Numbered from the stretch's first letter, positions 50,697 to 60,214 are shown. The stretch: DNA of 64,000 bases from Thermoproteota archaeon (GCA_027491485.1 JAOZGR010000001.1:124001-188000), one strand, 5' to 3'. Notes: generated from the letters alone by a model not told the origin. Numbers and translations are program-made.

Positions 50697-51644
50697 ATGA
50701 GTGGAGAAATACCTGAGGGACTGATAAAGCCTGAATTCGAGAAGAGGTATAGAGAGCTACTTGGAGACGAATACGAATTACTACTCTTATTTATGGCCAA
50801 GAAGCCAACACCTAGCATCAGAATAAACCCCATGAAGGTAGAAACGGAGTGGTTGGTGGATAAACTGTCTGAGGAAGGGTGGGAGCTTGAGCGAATACCT
50901 TGGTATGATTATGGATATAAAGTCATCAGGGGTCCTGAGAGGTTGGGAAATACCCCCTGGCATCAATTAGGACTATATTATGTGCAAGAAGCAGCTTCAA
51001 TGATTCCGCCTGTGGTTTTGCGTCCTGAACCAGGATTGAGGATATTGGATCTAGCAGCATCGCCAGGATCAAAAGCCACCCAAATAGCCGAGATGATGTC
51101 GTTTAAGGGATTATTAATAGCTAATGACGTTAACCCAGCTAGGGTAGATGCTTTAGCTGCCAATGTCCAGAGAATGGGCTCTTTAAATGTAGTAGTAACG
51201 ATTTCAGATGGGAGAAGGGCTCCACAGAAGTTCGGCTCTAATGTCTTCGATAAGGTCATCTTAGATGCCCCATGCAGTTCCCTAGGTGAGGTTAGGAGGT
51301 CTTGGGGTGTCTTAGCTAGATGGAGTCCCAAGTCAGTAAACAAGATCTCTAGGCTCCAAGTCTCCTTAGCTAAGGCAGCCTATCAGACTTTAAAGCCTGG
51401 AGGGCTAATGGTATATTCGACCTGTACCCTAGAGCCGAAGGAAAACGAATGGGTCGTTTATAATTTAGTAAAGATGGGTGCTATAATAGAGAAGCCTGAG
51501 ATAAGAGGGTTAAAATGGAGGCCCGGGCTAGAGGGGTGGATGAATTGGGAGTTCGGAAAGGAGATGAAGAGAACGATGAGGGTATACCCCCAAGACAACG
51601 ACACGTTAGGATTTTACGTAGCTCTCCTAAGGAAGCCGACGTAG
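50697..51644 (+). CDS. NOP2/Sun-family RNA (cytosine-5) methyltransferase
   Basis: 315 aa. The SAM site is LDLAASPGSKATQIAEMM near residue 118, ANDVNPARVDAL near residue 141, and the two cysteines of the m5C mechanism are in LDAPCSSLGEVRR near residue 188 and VYSTCTLEPKENEWVV near residue 238. The N-terminal part binds RNA (SIRINPMKVE). ATG 50697 avoids overlap with the divergent gltX start. The next reading frame, a PUA-like domain that many relatives carry fused at this very place, begins inside this gene in the -1 frame. Confidence 0.9.
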   Translation: MSGEIPEGLIKPEFEKRYRELLGDEYELLLLFMAKKPTPSIRINPMKVETEWLVDKLSEEGWELERIPWYDYGYKVIRGPERLGNTPWHQLGLYYVQEAASMIPPVVLRPEPGLRILDLAASPGSKATQIAEMMSFKGLLIANDVNPARVDALAANVQRMGSLNVVVTISDGRRAPQKFGSNVFDKVILDAPCSSLGEVRRSWGVLARWSPKSVNKISRLQVSLAKAAYQTLKPGGLMVYSTCTLEPKENEWVVYNLVKMGAIIEKPEIRGLKWRPGLEGWMNWEFGKEMKRTMRVYPQDNDTLGFYVALLRKPT

Positions 51645-52042
51645 AAGAGTTTATTAGATGGGTTAAGGAATGGTTTGGAGCAGAGATAGAAGTTCCTCTA
51701 TTTAAGTCTGGGAAGAGGAGAATAAGGGTCTCCTCGTATGAGGCTCAGGAATTTAGCGGCGAAAGCGTGATAAAAGGGGTATATGTAGCTAAGTGGGCCC
51801 CCTATGGCTACATTTTGAGTATAGAAGGCTCTTATCTAGTGGGGAGGAAGGCTAGAAGACATATAGTCCAATTAAATAGAGAACAGTTCCTAAGATGGAT
51901 GAATGGAGAGAACTTAAGAATGGACCTCCAAGAAAAAGGTGTGTATATAGTTAAGTATGGGAAAATATTCGCTGGATCAGGCTACTTTGATGGTAATGAG
52001 CTTATTAATCTCATACCCAAGAGTAGAACCCTAGAGACTTGA
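51515..52042 (+). CDS. PUA-like domain protein, C-terminal partner of the NOP2/Sun methyltransferase
   Basis: Up to 175 aa. From about residue 40 the protein reads ADVEEFIRWVKEWFGAEIEV, later GVYVAKWAPYGYILSIEG and LMDLQEKGVYIVKYGKI-like strands: the PUA-like domain (COG3270) usually fused to RsmF/NOP2-type enzymes. In frame, starts exist only at ATG 51515, GTG 51536 and TTG 51545, all deep in the methyltransferase gene and without a good ribosome binding site. The protein may be made by a -1 frameshift near 51630 or be the second half of a split fusion. The N-terminal 40 residues are probably not real protein. Confidence 0.6.
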   Translation: MEARARGVDELGVRKGDEENDEGIPPRQRHVRILRSSPKEADVEEFIRWVKEWFGAEIEVPLFKSGKRRIRVSSYEAQEFSGESVIKGVYVAKWAPYGYILSIEGSYLVGRKARRHIVQLNREQFLRWMNGENLRMDLQEKGVYIVKYGKIFAGSGYFDGNELINLIPKSRTLET

Positions 52043-52097
52043 CATCAATTGAGACCCAAATTTGGGGAGTAAAACTTGAAGTCATTATGAGCTCAAC

Positions 52098-52120
52098 GGA
52101 TACATAGTATTTTTGTATCC
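52098..52120 (+). terminator. Hairpin after the methyltransferase-PUA unit
   Basis: GGATACA and TGTATCC (7-bp stem) enclose a 9-nt loop ending TATTTT. It lies 56 bp after the stop. A second palindrome, CCCAAATTTGGG, is at 52055-52066. Either may mark the transcript end. Confidence 0.3.
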
Positions 52121-52289
52121 TTCTCAAGTAGTAATAGATTACCTCTGAAGTATCATGGTAGCACTAGGAGAGAAAGTTACGTAGAGAATAGGGTATGAGA
52201 AAAGTGTGTATGGATCCGCACAGGCTCTGGCTACCTTAACTCCTAACTTTTAGTATCACATATGGAAAAGGGAATCAAGTTAATGGAAA

Positions 52290-52297
52290 AGTTTATT
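52290..52297 (+). promoter_or_regulatory. TATA box of the IMP dehydrogenase gene
   Basis: AGTTTATT, centred about 26 nt before ATG 52320, implies a leaderless message. Confidence 0.4.
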
Positions 52298-52319
52298 CAC
52301 CACCAAAGTCTCTTTAGAT

Positions 52320-53759
52320 ATGCTATGGGATAAGCTGTCTAATGCTGAATTAGCTTTCACATTCGGAGATGTTATACTTCTCCCTGGAAAAACGGAAGTA
52401 GAACCCTCAGAAGTAGATCTAACTACTCACATAGGAGAGATCTCGCTATCTGTCCCAATACTATCTTCTCCCATGGATACCGTGACTGAGGCAGAGATGG
52501 CAATTGCAGTAGCGAGAATGGGTGGTTTAGGTGTTATCCATAGGAACTGTTCGGTAGAGGAGCAGGTAAATATGGCTAAGGCTGTAAAGAGGGCAGAATC
52601 ATTCATTATAAGGGAAGTAGTTACTGTATCTCCTGAGGATACTGTTGATAAGGCCCAACAGATAATGAAGGAAATGAAGATCTCAGGCCTACCTGTAGTT
52701 GAGGGTAGTAGGCTAGTAGGCATAATCACTAGAAGGGATGTGTATTTCGCTGAAGATGGAAACTTGAGGGTAAAGGACGTCATGACTAAAGATGTAATAA
52801 CCGTGAGCCCGAGCATATCACCAGATGAGGCTAGAAAAATAATGTCCACATATAAGATAGAGAAGCTTCCTGTGGTCGATGATTCAGGATCTCTAGTCGG
52901 GTTAATCACAGCAAAAGATGTATTTTACAGGGAATCTCATCCCTTTGCCACTAGAGATGAGGAAGGACGGCTTAGGGTGGCTGCAGCAATCTCTCCATTC
53001 GATCTCGAGAGAGCTAAAGCACTTGAGCCATATATTGACCTCTTAGTGACGGATGTAGCTCATTTTCATAATGAGAACGCTATTACGGCAGCTAAGAGAG
53101 TGATAAGAGAAGTGAATATTCCTCTAGTGGTCGGAAACATAGGTACCTATGAAGCTGCTGAGGAACTAATAACTAGGCTGGAAATAGTGGGATTGAGGGT
53201 GGGAATAGCCAGCGGTAGTATCTGTACTACTGGGGAGGTAACCGGTGTTGCCGCCCCCACCTTATATGCTGTAGCCAAGGTCTCGACGGCCGTAAATAAG
53301 TACGGATCTAAGGTCGCTATTATTGCTGATGGAGGTATAAGGGGTCCTGCAGAAGCTGCAAAGGCTTTTGCAGCTGGTGCAGATGCTGTAATGTTGGGAT
53401 TTGCATTAGCTGGTACTAAGGAGTCACCCGGATCCCCGCTGATAGTTGGAGGTAAAATGTACAAGGTATACAGGGGAATGGGCAGCCCGTCAGCTAGATC
53501 GAAACGTTTTGTCCTTGATAGGTATAGTAAGCCGTCCAAGGACATAGCTGAGGGTATAGAGGGTCTCGTGCCGTATAGGGGAGATGTAGCTACTGTGATA
53601 GATAAATTCGTGGCCGGTCTTAAGGCAGCCTTCGGCTACGTAGGGGCTTCTAATATAGAAGAAATGAAGAGGAAGGCTAAGCTAGCTATCTTATCTCCAA
53701 TAGGAACTAGAGAGATATCACCTCATGATGTTAAACCTATGGAGAAGCTTTCTCCATAG
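52320..53759 (+). CDS. guaB: IMP dehydrogenase family enzyme with CBS pair
   Basis: 479 aa. FTFGDVILLPG at the start, two CBS domains at residues 98-205 (ISGLPVVEGSRLVGIITRRD; IEKLPVVDDSGSLVGLITAKD), the nucleophilic loop GSICTTGEVTG near residue 303, phosphate site IIADGGIRGPAEAAKA near residue 337, and flap YRGMGSPSARSKRFVLDRY near residue 382. It oxidises IMP to XMP for GMP synthesis. In the loop, canonical enzymes have Arg after CTT and Gln after the following VP; here Gly and Leu occur, so activity should not be taken for granted. Confidence 0.82.
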   Translation: MLWDKLSNAELAFTFGDVILLPGKTEVEPSEVDLTTHIGEISLSVPILSSPMDTVTEAEMAIAVARMGGLGVIHRNCSVEEQVNMAKAVKRAESFIIREVVTVSPEDTVDKAQQIMKEMKISGLPVVEGSRLVGIITRRDVYFAEDGNLRVKDVMTKDVITVSPSISPDEARKIMSTYKIEKLPVVDDSGSLVGLITAKDVFYRESHPFATRDEEGRLRVAAAISPFDLERAKALEPYIDLLVTDVAHFHNENAITAAKRVIREVNIPLVVGNIGTYEAAEELITRLEIVGLRVGIASGSICTTGEVTGVAAPTLYAVAKVSTAVNKYGSKVAIIADGGIRGPAEAAKAFAAGADAVMLGFALAGTKESPGSPLIVGGKMYKVYRGMGSPSARSKRFVLDRYSKPSKDIAEGIEGLVPYRGDVATVIDKFVAGLKAAFGYVGASNIEEMKRKAKLAILSPIGTREISPHDVKPMEKLSP

Positions 53760-53835
53760 GTTTAAGTGCCTTTTACTTCCAATTAGAAATGTTTATAAGG
53801 GCGATACATGTCACGGTGCCGCTGAGCTGAGAGGT

Positions 53836-54549
53836 ATGCAGGGGCTGGCTGACATAATATATACGCTGGAATACCTGTGGAGGCAAATCCAGACCACAGT
53901 ACCTAAGCTAGTATCTGCAGCCATCATACTACTAGTGGGCTATGTAGTAGGTAGATTGGTAGGTATAGTGCTAACCGGTCTACTGAAGAAATTCCTAGGG
54001 CTGGATAAATGGGTCAAGAAGAAAGGTCTCCTAGAAGAACTCTATGGAATAAGCCCCTCAGGCCTATTGGCAGGTCTAGTGAAATGGTATATCTACTTAC
54101 TGTTCATAGGCGTGGCCGCCGAGAACATCGGTTCTGGGATACTCACAGATTCAGCCAAGGCGCTAGTCGAGTACTCACCAAAGCTTTTAGCTGCCGTTTT
54201 CTTAGTATTTATAGGTCTAATCGTCGGGTCGATAATGAAGAAGCAGGTTATCGGATCGACGGTAGTTGGTAAAGAAGCTATAGGGTCCTCACTAAAGTTC
54301 GGCAGTGTCATGCTGTTTGGGATAGTAGCTTTATCCACTATGGGAATAGATGTAAATCTGCTCGTGCAGACTATCCTAGTAGCTGTAGCTGCGATAACGA
54401 TATCTGCAGGAGTAGCAATAGGTGTGGCTACTGGCCTCGTATTGAAGGACGAGTTCAGACCATACATAAGAGCTATTTTAAAAGAGCTCCTGAGAAAGGA
54501 AGATGAGAAAGGGAATGGAGAGGTGGAAGGCGGCCTCTATCCCTCATAG
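53836..54549 (+). CDS. Membrane protein with MscS-type TM-helix repeats
   Basis: 237 aa, five hydrophobic segments. Repeats of the kind found before MscS channels: VPKLVSAAIILLVGYVVGRL near residue 20, YSPKLLAAVFLVFIGLIVGS near residue 115, and a final glycine/alanine-rich helix AISAGVAIGVATGLVLKDE-like near residue 190. There is no MscS beta domain after it, so it matches the stand-alone conserved TM-helix family. ATG 53836 (GAGAGGT directly upstream) is preferred to in-frame codons within guaB. Confidence 0.65.
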   Translation: MQGLADIIYTLEYLWRQIQTTVPKLVSAAIILLVGYVVGRLVGIVLTGLLKKFLGLDKWVKKKGLLEELYGISPSGLLAGLVKWYIYLLFIGVAAENIGSGILTDSAKALVEYSPKLLAAVFLVFIGLIVGSIMKKQVIGSTVVGKEAIGSSLKFGSVMLFGIVALSTMGIDVNLLVQTILVAVAAITISAGVAIGVATGLVLKDEFRPYIRAILKELLRKEDEKGNGEVEGGLYPS

Positions 54550-55777
54550 ATTCTTAGCCTCGATAATATATCAGTTAGTACCGCTAGCCGTCTTGGAATA
54601 CGGAGGAGGAGCAGAAGATCTCTCTCTTTCCTTTTTCTTAATGTACATCGGATTGATGATGGGAAATATAACTTGGACAAGAGCCCTAGCGCCAAAGGAT
54701 CGACACTCAGCTGGAATCGCCCTAGGCCACCTTTCCCTGATCCTTCCATCGTTAACCATTCTGGCTGGAGATGTCAATGCAGCACTCCTTAGTTCCTTCT
54801 TAATATCCTTTTTATCCCCAATTTCATATTTTGCTGGTTTATTCTATGCATATGATGAGCTTAAGGATCCTTCGAAGGCATCTGCAGGCTATGAATCCAT
54901 CTCAGGATGGTCTTGGTTCATAGGCTTAGTATTTGGAGGGATTTCCCTAAGTCTTCTTACTATAGATCAGCTAGCTATGGCAGCGATTTTCTTAGATATA
55001 GCAGCCTTTCCAGTCTTAGCAGCAGTACTTAGTATCCCTGTTAGAAGCGTGCTAAAGAGGGCTTATGAGGAGGAGATTGGAATCTTACCCATAATAGAGG
55101 AGGGCCTTAATGCGATTTCTAAGGCAGAGGAGGAGGCGCTGGAGTGGACTATGGCCATGGTCCACAGGGTTACTAGAGGTACGCTGTTTCAGAAACCCGC
55201 TTATATATCGATAGGTAAACCCCACCTCCATGTTCCCTTTAACATGAAGGTCTTCCTCGGGTTCATAGGCCTAGGCCTAGCCTATCCGCAACTAGTTGGA
55301 TTAGAAAAGTCAATGGGATTGACGAATTCTCACATCTACATGTTGTCTGCCTTAAGCTCCTTCACATCTAGCCTATTTTATAGTAGAGCCGGAAGGGGGG
55401 ATGAGGTAAGAAACTTAGACATCTCGTTAATAGTAAGAGGGGTTCTTCTGCTAAGTGTTCCTGCTTTAACAATCGGGTTGATAGCTCCGTTGGAATATTT
55501 CGTGGTGTTCATGGTTCTTGATGGTATGACCTGGTCCTACATACTCGTATCAATATCAAGGAGAGGGCTGAATGAGTCATTAGAGTACCTTGGAGCCATT
55601 AATTTCGTGAGGTCCCTTGGATGGTCCATAGGGGCTTTGGTAGGGGGCTTTATAGTTGAGCTGATCGGATTAGAGCTTTTATATCCAATATCAGCAGCGA
55701 TAATACTGCTAGGAGCCCTAATAGGAGTGAAAGAGGTCAAGACAGGACGTATGGGAGGACTAGTCCCTCCAGATTGA
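54503..55777 (+). CDS. Major facilitator-like transporter
   Basis: 424 aa, about 12 membrane segments in two halves with a cytoplasmic loop at residues 185-245 (EEEIGILPIIEEGLNAIS). The pattern is that of an MFS carrier; typical motif A is weak (FYSRAGRGDEV at the second half). Substrate unknown. It starts 47 bp inside the upstream membrane-protein gene, so the two are coupled, and ends one base before the convergent polyprenyl synthase gene. Confidence 0.65.
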   Translation: MRKGMERWKAASIPHRFLASIIYQLVPLAVLEYGGGAEDLSLSFFLMYIGLMMGNITWTRALAPKDRHSAGIALGHLSLILPSLTILAGDVNAALLSSFLISFLSPISYFAGLFYAYDELKDPSKASAGYESISGWSWFIGLVFGGISLSLLTIDQLAMAAIFLDIAAFPVLAAVLSIPVRSVLKRAYEEEIGILPIIEEGLNAISKAEEEALEWTMAMVHRVTRGTLFQKPAYISIGKPHLHVPFNMKVFLGFIGLGLAYPQLVGLEKSMGLTNSHIYMLSALSSFTSSLFYSRAGRGDEVRNLDISLIVRGVLLLSVPALTIGLIAPLEYFVVFMVLDGMTWSYILVSISRRGLNESLEYLGAINFVRSLGWSIGALVGGFIVELIGLELLYPISAAIILLGALIGVKEVKTGRMGGLVPPD

Positions 55778-56845
55778 TTAAAACTCCCTCTCTACTAGGA
55801 AATTAGCAAGTTCCCTCAATTTTTCCTTGTACTCATTGTCTGGAAGTATGTCTTCTATCTCACGCCATGATTCCCTCACTATATCCCTAGCAAACTCTTT
55901 CGCATATTCAACTGACCCATACTTCTTCAAGATGGAAATAGCTTCATCTATTAGCTCCCTGTCCCTAGTATGCATGGCAAGTATTTCCTTTAGCCTTCTC
56001 TTATCATCCTCGCTTGCTTTAGATAGGGTATGTATTACTATTAGCGTAACCTTTCCCTCAGTAATATCCTCACCGTAATCCTTCCCTAACTTCTCGGCAT
56101 TGGTCACATTGATAATATCGTCTTGTATTTGGAAGGCCACTCCGATGGATTCGGCGAACTTTCCAAGCTTTTTCTCACTATCTTCGTCGAGACCCGCGAT
56201 TATGGCAGCATACCTAGCAGCCAACCTTGGGAGGACGCCTGTCTTGTTAGCACACATTTGTAGATACTGATCAGCAGTTATCTCCTCTGGGTCTTTCATC
56301 CCCCTATGCCAACCTATATCAGTGGCCTGGCCTAGGTGTATCCTTATCATATCCTCTAAATATGCGTTAACTAGTCTCCTGTAGGTCTTATCATCTATTT
56401 CCATCTCCATTAGTATCCTTAAGGGCATGAAGTACATGGCAGAGGATAGGTTAACAGCAACATCCAGACCATATTTTATATGTATTGCTTTATCTCCCCT
56501 CCTCATTTCAGCGCTATCCTCTATGTCATCAGCGACCAGCGATCCATTGTGTAAGAGTTCTATTATTACGCTTAACTCTTTATACTTCTCTACATCAACA
56601 CCTAAGTTCTTAGCAAGTATTAGGAAGAGCCAAGGTCTCCATCTCTTCCCTCCTCTTAGTAGGAGATCCCACATTGGGTCAAAAAGAACCTTCTGCAAGA
56701 CGTAAGAATCGTAGGAGTTAGACGCTTCCCCTGCCAGCCATCCTAGGTAGGAGAGGTCTATCTCCTTAGGAAATTTCCTCTCTATGATACTGTCGATAAA
56801 CTTCCTGTTTTCTTTGAGCTCCTTCTCTATGTTCAACCTATTCAC
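55778..56845 (-). CDS. Polyprenyl (geranylgeranyl-type) diphosphate synthase
   Basis: 355 aa trans-prenyltransferase. First aspartate-rich motif DDIEDSAEMRRG near residue 112 and second FQIQDDIINV near residue 243, where Asn replaces the last Asp as in many archaeal enzymes. The substrate lysine/arginine site GGKRWRPWLFL is near residue 65. It condenses isopentenyl diphosphate to C20 or longer chains for membrane lipids. The residue just before the first motif is small (VADD), compatible with C20-C25 products. Divergent from herA. Confidence 0.9.
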   Translation of the reverse strand: MNRLNIEKELKENRKFIDSIIERKFPKEIDLSYLGWLAGEASNSYDSYVLQKVLFDPMWDLLLRGGKRWRPWLFLILAKNLGVDVEKYKELSVIIELLHNGSLVADDIEDSAEMRRGDKAIHIKYGLDVAVNLSSAMYFMPLRILMEMEIDDKTYRRLVNAYLEDMIRIHLGQATDIGWHRGMKDPEEITADQYLQMCANKTGVLPRLAARYAAIIAGLDEDSEKKLGKFAESIGVAFQIQDDIINVTNAEKLGKDYGEDITEGKVTLIVIHTLSKASEDDKRRLKEILAMHTRDRELIDEAISILKKYGSVEYAKEFARDIVRESWREIEDILPDNEYKEKLRELANFLVEREF

Positions 56846-56982
56846 CGACCCCGGGTACCAAATCCCTTGGATAAATATATATCGACCTAAAGGGGGAGTG
56901 GATCTTTGTAAGTTTTATGCGGGGTTCGCGTAGAGGTAGTTAAGATACACTTTTTATTCCTATCACTGCTAAGTGAGACGAA

Positions 56983-58404
56983 ATGAGGGAAGTTGGGTTC
57001 GCAGTAGGGAGAACTTCGACTAAATGGATCACGGCTAGGTTAGAGGATGAAGTACTCCTTAACGATCTAGTAAAGGTTGGAGAGAAGCTGTTAGGTGTTG
57101 TTAGGGGTATATCATATGCTAATCCAACAATGTCCCCTTATTCTCCATTCACTCCGACTAACATAGAGTCTGTCAGAGCATATGAGTATCTAAACGCGAA
57201 TATCGAACTCTATGGGACTATAGAAGGAGGTAGATTCGATCCCAGGGTGTTGACAGCCATACCTACTGGGACACCCGTGTATCTAATAGAGGAGGGAGAT
57301 CTTGAGGGGCTCTCCTTCATAGAGAATCCAATATTTATAGGGGAGCACCCAACATCAAGATGGCCCTTACCCCTTGATCCAAAGGCTATAGACTATCATC
57401 TAGCTGTAGTTGGATCCACAGGTTCCGGAAAGTCGCACTTAGTTAGATTGCTAGTGAAAGAGTTAGTGAGAGTCGGTAGGAAGGTAGTCATATTTGATCA
57501 TACTGGTGCTGACTATGCTCCATACTTTAAGGACCACGTTATTCCTGATAGCAATGTGTTCCCAGACTTACTTTCCTTGGCTGAGGTATTAGCAAATAAG
57601 GTGCTGGGGAAGGAATATCTTGATGACATCGAAGTGGCATTATATGCGTACCTTTTCAGTAACGGAAAGTACGAAACGGCCCGAATGTTCATGGAATCGT
57701 TAGGATTTGGCAGTCGAGACCCAGACATGGGCCCTATACTAGAACTTATGAGAATAAGCCCGAAAGACGTAAAATGGGATGATAAATCCTTTGCTTCCAT
57801 ATTAAGGATGGTAATGGGTTATTTAAAGAGGAAGGAGCATACTATAGCGAAATCCCTTTTCAGGCTGGTTAGATCTGGTATCTCTATGAAATCTTTCAAT
57901 GGGAGGGAGTATGATATAGAGAAATTAGTAGACCATATAATAGACAGCGAACTAACAGTTCTGGACATAAGTTCTGAAACGCTGCCCATAAGATACGGTA
58001 TAATGAGAGGCGTTATCAGTGGGATAATGGAGAGGGCGGAGAGCAAGGGAAAGAGGATGGACATTGCCATAGTCGTAGACGAGGCCCAGGTTTATGCTAG
58101 GGGCCAACCTCCAACTGAATCTCTCTCTGACGTAGCTAGAAGGGGCAGAAAATGGGGTATAGGACTTATATTAGCTAGTCAAAGATGGGTTTCGGACTTA
58201 GATATGAACATGAGGGCTAACATAAACAGCGTCTTATTCAGTTCTCTCCAGTCCTCCAGCGATATTGATGACATAGGAAAAGTCGTAAATATAGGAAATA
58301 TAGATGTAGGGGTTCTGGGAACTGGAGATTTCTACATTACCGGTCTTCTCTCACCATTTAGAAGGCCAATCCTTATTCACACATTTGGTGATCTGGATGA
58401 GTGA
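56983..58404 (+). CDS. herA: HerA DNA translocase
   Basis: 473 aa hexameric FtsK/HerA ATPase. N-terminal HAS beta-barrel (residues 1-100), Walker A AVVGSTGSGKSHLV near residue 144, Walker B IAIVVDEAQVYARG near residue 360, and the sensor/arginine-finger region ARRGRKWGIGLILASQRW near residue 385. It works with NurA to resect DNA ends. The nurA gene starts inside its 3' end. Mre11 and Rad50 genes, often in the same operon, are not here. Confidence 0.92.
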   Translation: MREVGFAVGRTSTKWITARLEDEVLLNDLVKVGEKLLGVVRGISYANPTMSPYSPFTPTNIESVRAYEYLNANIELYGTIEGGRFDPRVLTAIPTGTPVYLIEEGDLEGLSFIENPIFIGEHPTSRWPLPLDPKAIDYHLAVVGSTGSGKSHLVRLLVKELVRVGRKVVIFDHTGADYAPYFKDHVIPDSNVFPDLLSLAEVLANKVLGKEYLDDIEVALYAYLFSNGKYETARMFMESLGFGSRDPDMGPILELMRISPKDVKWDDKSFASILRMVMGYLKRKEHTIAKSLFRLVRSGISMKSFNGREYDIEKLVDHIIDSELTVLDISSETLPIRYGIMRGVISGIMERAESKGKRMDIAIVVDEAQVYARGQPPTESLSDVARRGRKWGIGLILASQRWVSDLDMNMRANINSVLFSSLQSSSDIDDIGKVVNIGNIDVGVLGTGDFYITGLLSPFRRPILIHTFGDLDE

Positions 58405-59587
58405 GGAAGAATGGGAAGAGGTCCTAGATCCCGATGTGTATAGTATAGCACTGGATAAAGCTGTAGGAATTGTAAATGCTATGAAGAAAGCTTGGGAATA
58501 TGTACAGCCAGTCTATGAGGAGTTAGAAGATAAGATAAGGAGCGAGGTACGTATACTAAGGGAACCATCCAAAAGCTATGACGTTATAGCTGTCGATTCC
58601 ACATTCACACCTACTATTTCCCTGAGAGGTATAAGGACTGGATTCGTTCTACTAGCTGCTGTGACCTATCCCAAACCCGATAGACCTCTATTCAGATTAA
58701 AGACATTTAGAGATAAGTTCGACGAGGAGGAGGAGCCCAGCTCGCTTCCATCTGCAGCGGCAAAGAAGGCCGAAATTTTAGTAATGAGGGACCTCCTAAG
58801 GAAGAGGGAAGACTTCGATGTACTAGTTAGGGATGGGGATTTCCCTCCTGCCAATGCCCTCTTCTCTTCAAAAATTTGGGCCGGACTTACAGAATTAGCC
58901 CATGAGGTGATGAAGATGGCTGAGGAGAAGAATAAGGGGCTAGTCGGCCTCGTTAAAAGGATAAGCACTTCTATGATAGCCTACAAGTTCTTGGGAGATG
59001 ATCTCATACGAGTAATTGAGGAGGCTCCTAGAAAAGCTTATAAGTCCGTTGTTTCCGATCTGCTATCAGATCCTGTATTAGGATGGCTCATGCTGGACGC
59101 GGGGGAGTATATTGAGATTGGAAGGTACGGTGACGATTTCGGAGGTTTGAAATTCGCTGTTTCCTACTTCTCCACAATGGTCAAGAGAAAGGAATCCTAC
59201 ATTAAGAGAATGACCGAACTCTTAGATCACTATGAGCTTTTTAACGATGTCAAAATAGCATTTTATAGACCACTGTTCAGCGGTGGCCCTGTTATCAAGC
59301 TAACTGGGTTTAATATTGACTTAGAGGATTTCGCGTCTTTTTCCGCCAAGGCAACGAGGGGGCCTACCTATCCTGACTTCATAAACTTAGCAGATACGGC
59401 ATGCATAGAGCATGCTAGAGTTATGAAGCCAGAGATGATAATGCTAGATGCATTAAGGGTTGCATCTGCCAAAGAGGGATTAGATGAGCTGCGCTTTAGA
59501 GGAAGGAGAGCGGACCTAGTCGCCCTGCAAAATGTGCAGAAAATATACTTGTTTTTCAAGTCAGTGAGAGGAGAATCTGCTCGGTAA
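58397..59587 (+). CDS. nurA: NurA 5'-3' nuclease
   Basis: 396 aa. RNase-H-like NurA nuclease: the first metal aspartate in VIAVDSTFTP near residue 59, the second in VLVRDGDFPP near residue 138, and the C-terminal DTACIEHARVM near residue 330. It forms a complex with the HerA hexamer for end resection in homologous recombination. ATG 58397 is set by GGTGAT 4-9 nt upstream, within the herA stop region (8-bp overlap). Confidence 0.88.
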   Translation: MSEEEWEEVLDPDVYSIALDKAVGIVNAMKKAWEYVQPVYEELEDKIRSEVRILREPSKSYDVIAVDSTFTPTISLRGIRTGFVLLAAVTYPKPDRPLFRLKTFRDKFDEEEEPSSLPSAAAKKAEILVMRDLLRKREDFDVLVRDGDFPPANALFSSKIWAGLTELAHEVMKMAEEKNKGLVGLVKRISTSMIAYKFLGDDLIRVIEEAPRKAYKSVVSDLLSDPVLGWLMLDAGEYIEIGRYGDDFGGLKFAVSYFSTMVKRKESYIKRMTELLDHYELFNDVKIAFYRPLFSGGPVIKLTGFNIDLEDFASFSAKATRGPTYPDFINLADTACIEHARVMKPEMIMLDALRVASAKEGLDELRFRGRRADLVALQNVQKIYLFFKSVRGESAR

Positions 59588-59712
59588 AGGGAGCGAAAAA
59601 ACCAAGAGAAGGATGGGAGCTACGCTATTTAGATTATTGTACTCCCTTGATAGAATTCATCAAAAGAAGGATATCATAGATGATATAGTTGGAATATCAG
59701 GAACAACCACAA

Positions 59713-59916
59713 CTACTTCTTTCTAAAATCGGAGATTGCCTCCGAAATAGCCTCTTCATAGATAAATCTGACTCTTTCCGCATTCTTCGTTCTTATGAAC
59801 CCCAATAGAGCAGCCTTGATTGCCTCCGATCTACTCCTAAACATACCCTCCGAAACGAGGGCATCGATGGCATCGATGAGTTCCTTGTCCACATTTAGAG
59901 ACACTTGCTGGCTCAT
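59713..59916 (-). CDS. Ribbon-helix-helix (CopG-type) regulator
   Basis: 67 aa. The N-terminal strand QQVSLNVDKELIDAIDALV and the helix FRSRSEAIKAALLGFI form the RHH fold; the last 20 residues are a helix suited to neutralising a toxin. No toxin gene is adjacent: upstream on this strand is a control region and downstream is nurA. It may regulate itself or serve as a solitary antitoxin. Confidence 0.75.
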   Translation of the reverse strand: MSQQVSLNVDKELIDAIDALVSEGMFRSRSEAIKAALLGFIRTKNAERVRFIYEEAISEAISDFRKK

Positions 59917-60214
59917 CGTCTCACCTTACCATTACCGAAGATCCCCTCTATAAAACGTTTATTGTCATAATGAAAAACGACATTCAACGAAAAGCTCGGC
60001 TTACACCTACAGCCTGGTCCTATGAGCTAGGGAGGTATTATAAAAGTTATCTCCCAACGAGCGAGGGCCGACATCTTGGAGCTGACTCACTTGCTATTAT
60101 AAATGGGAGGCATATAGTGTCCACCACCTGATAATAGATCCCGACATTAGGACGATAACCCTCATGATAAAGCCTTTATTAGTTAGCTATTATCTGTTAA
60201 CATACGGGATAGAT
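59917..60214. other. Intergenic region with two plus-strand TATA boxes
   Basis: About 300 bp. TATTATAAAAG near 60034 and TATTATAAATG near 60093 are TATA-like for the downstream RAM-domain gene. GTCATAATG and a nearby half-site GACATT may be an operator for the RHH gene. A 53-codon frame (59970-60131) has no proper promoter spacing and was not accepted. Confidence 0.35.

Noticed and set aside
56915-56945. tRNA-like GGGGTTCGCG stretch before herA
   Set aside because: No cloverleaf can be built around it; it is promoter-region sequence.
59613-59726. 37-codon frame (MGATLFRLLYSL...) after nurA
   Set aside because: Weak ribosome binding site, low-complexity Thr tail, and it overlaps the RHH gene on the other strand.
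59970-60131. 53-codon frame (MKNDIQRKAR...) before the RAM-domain gene
   Set aside because: The nearest TATA box is too close to its ATG to place it in a transcript, there is no ribosome binding site, and an open frame of this length is common by chance.
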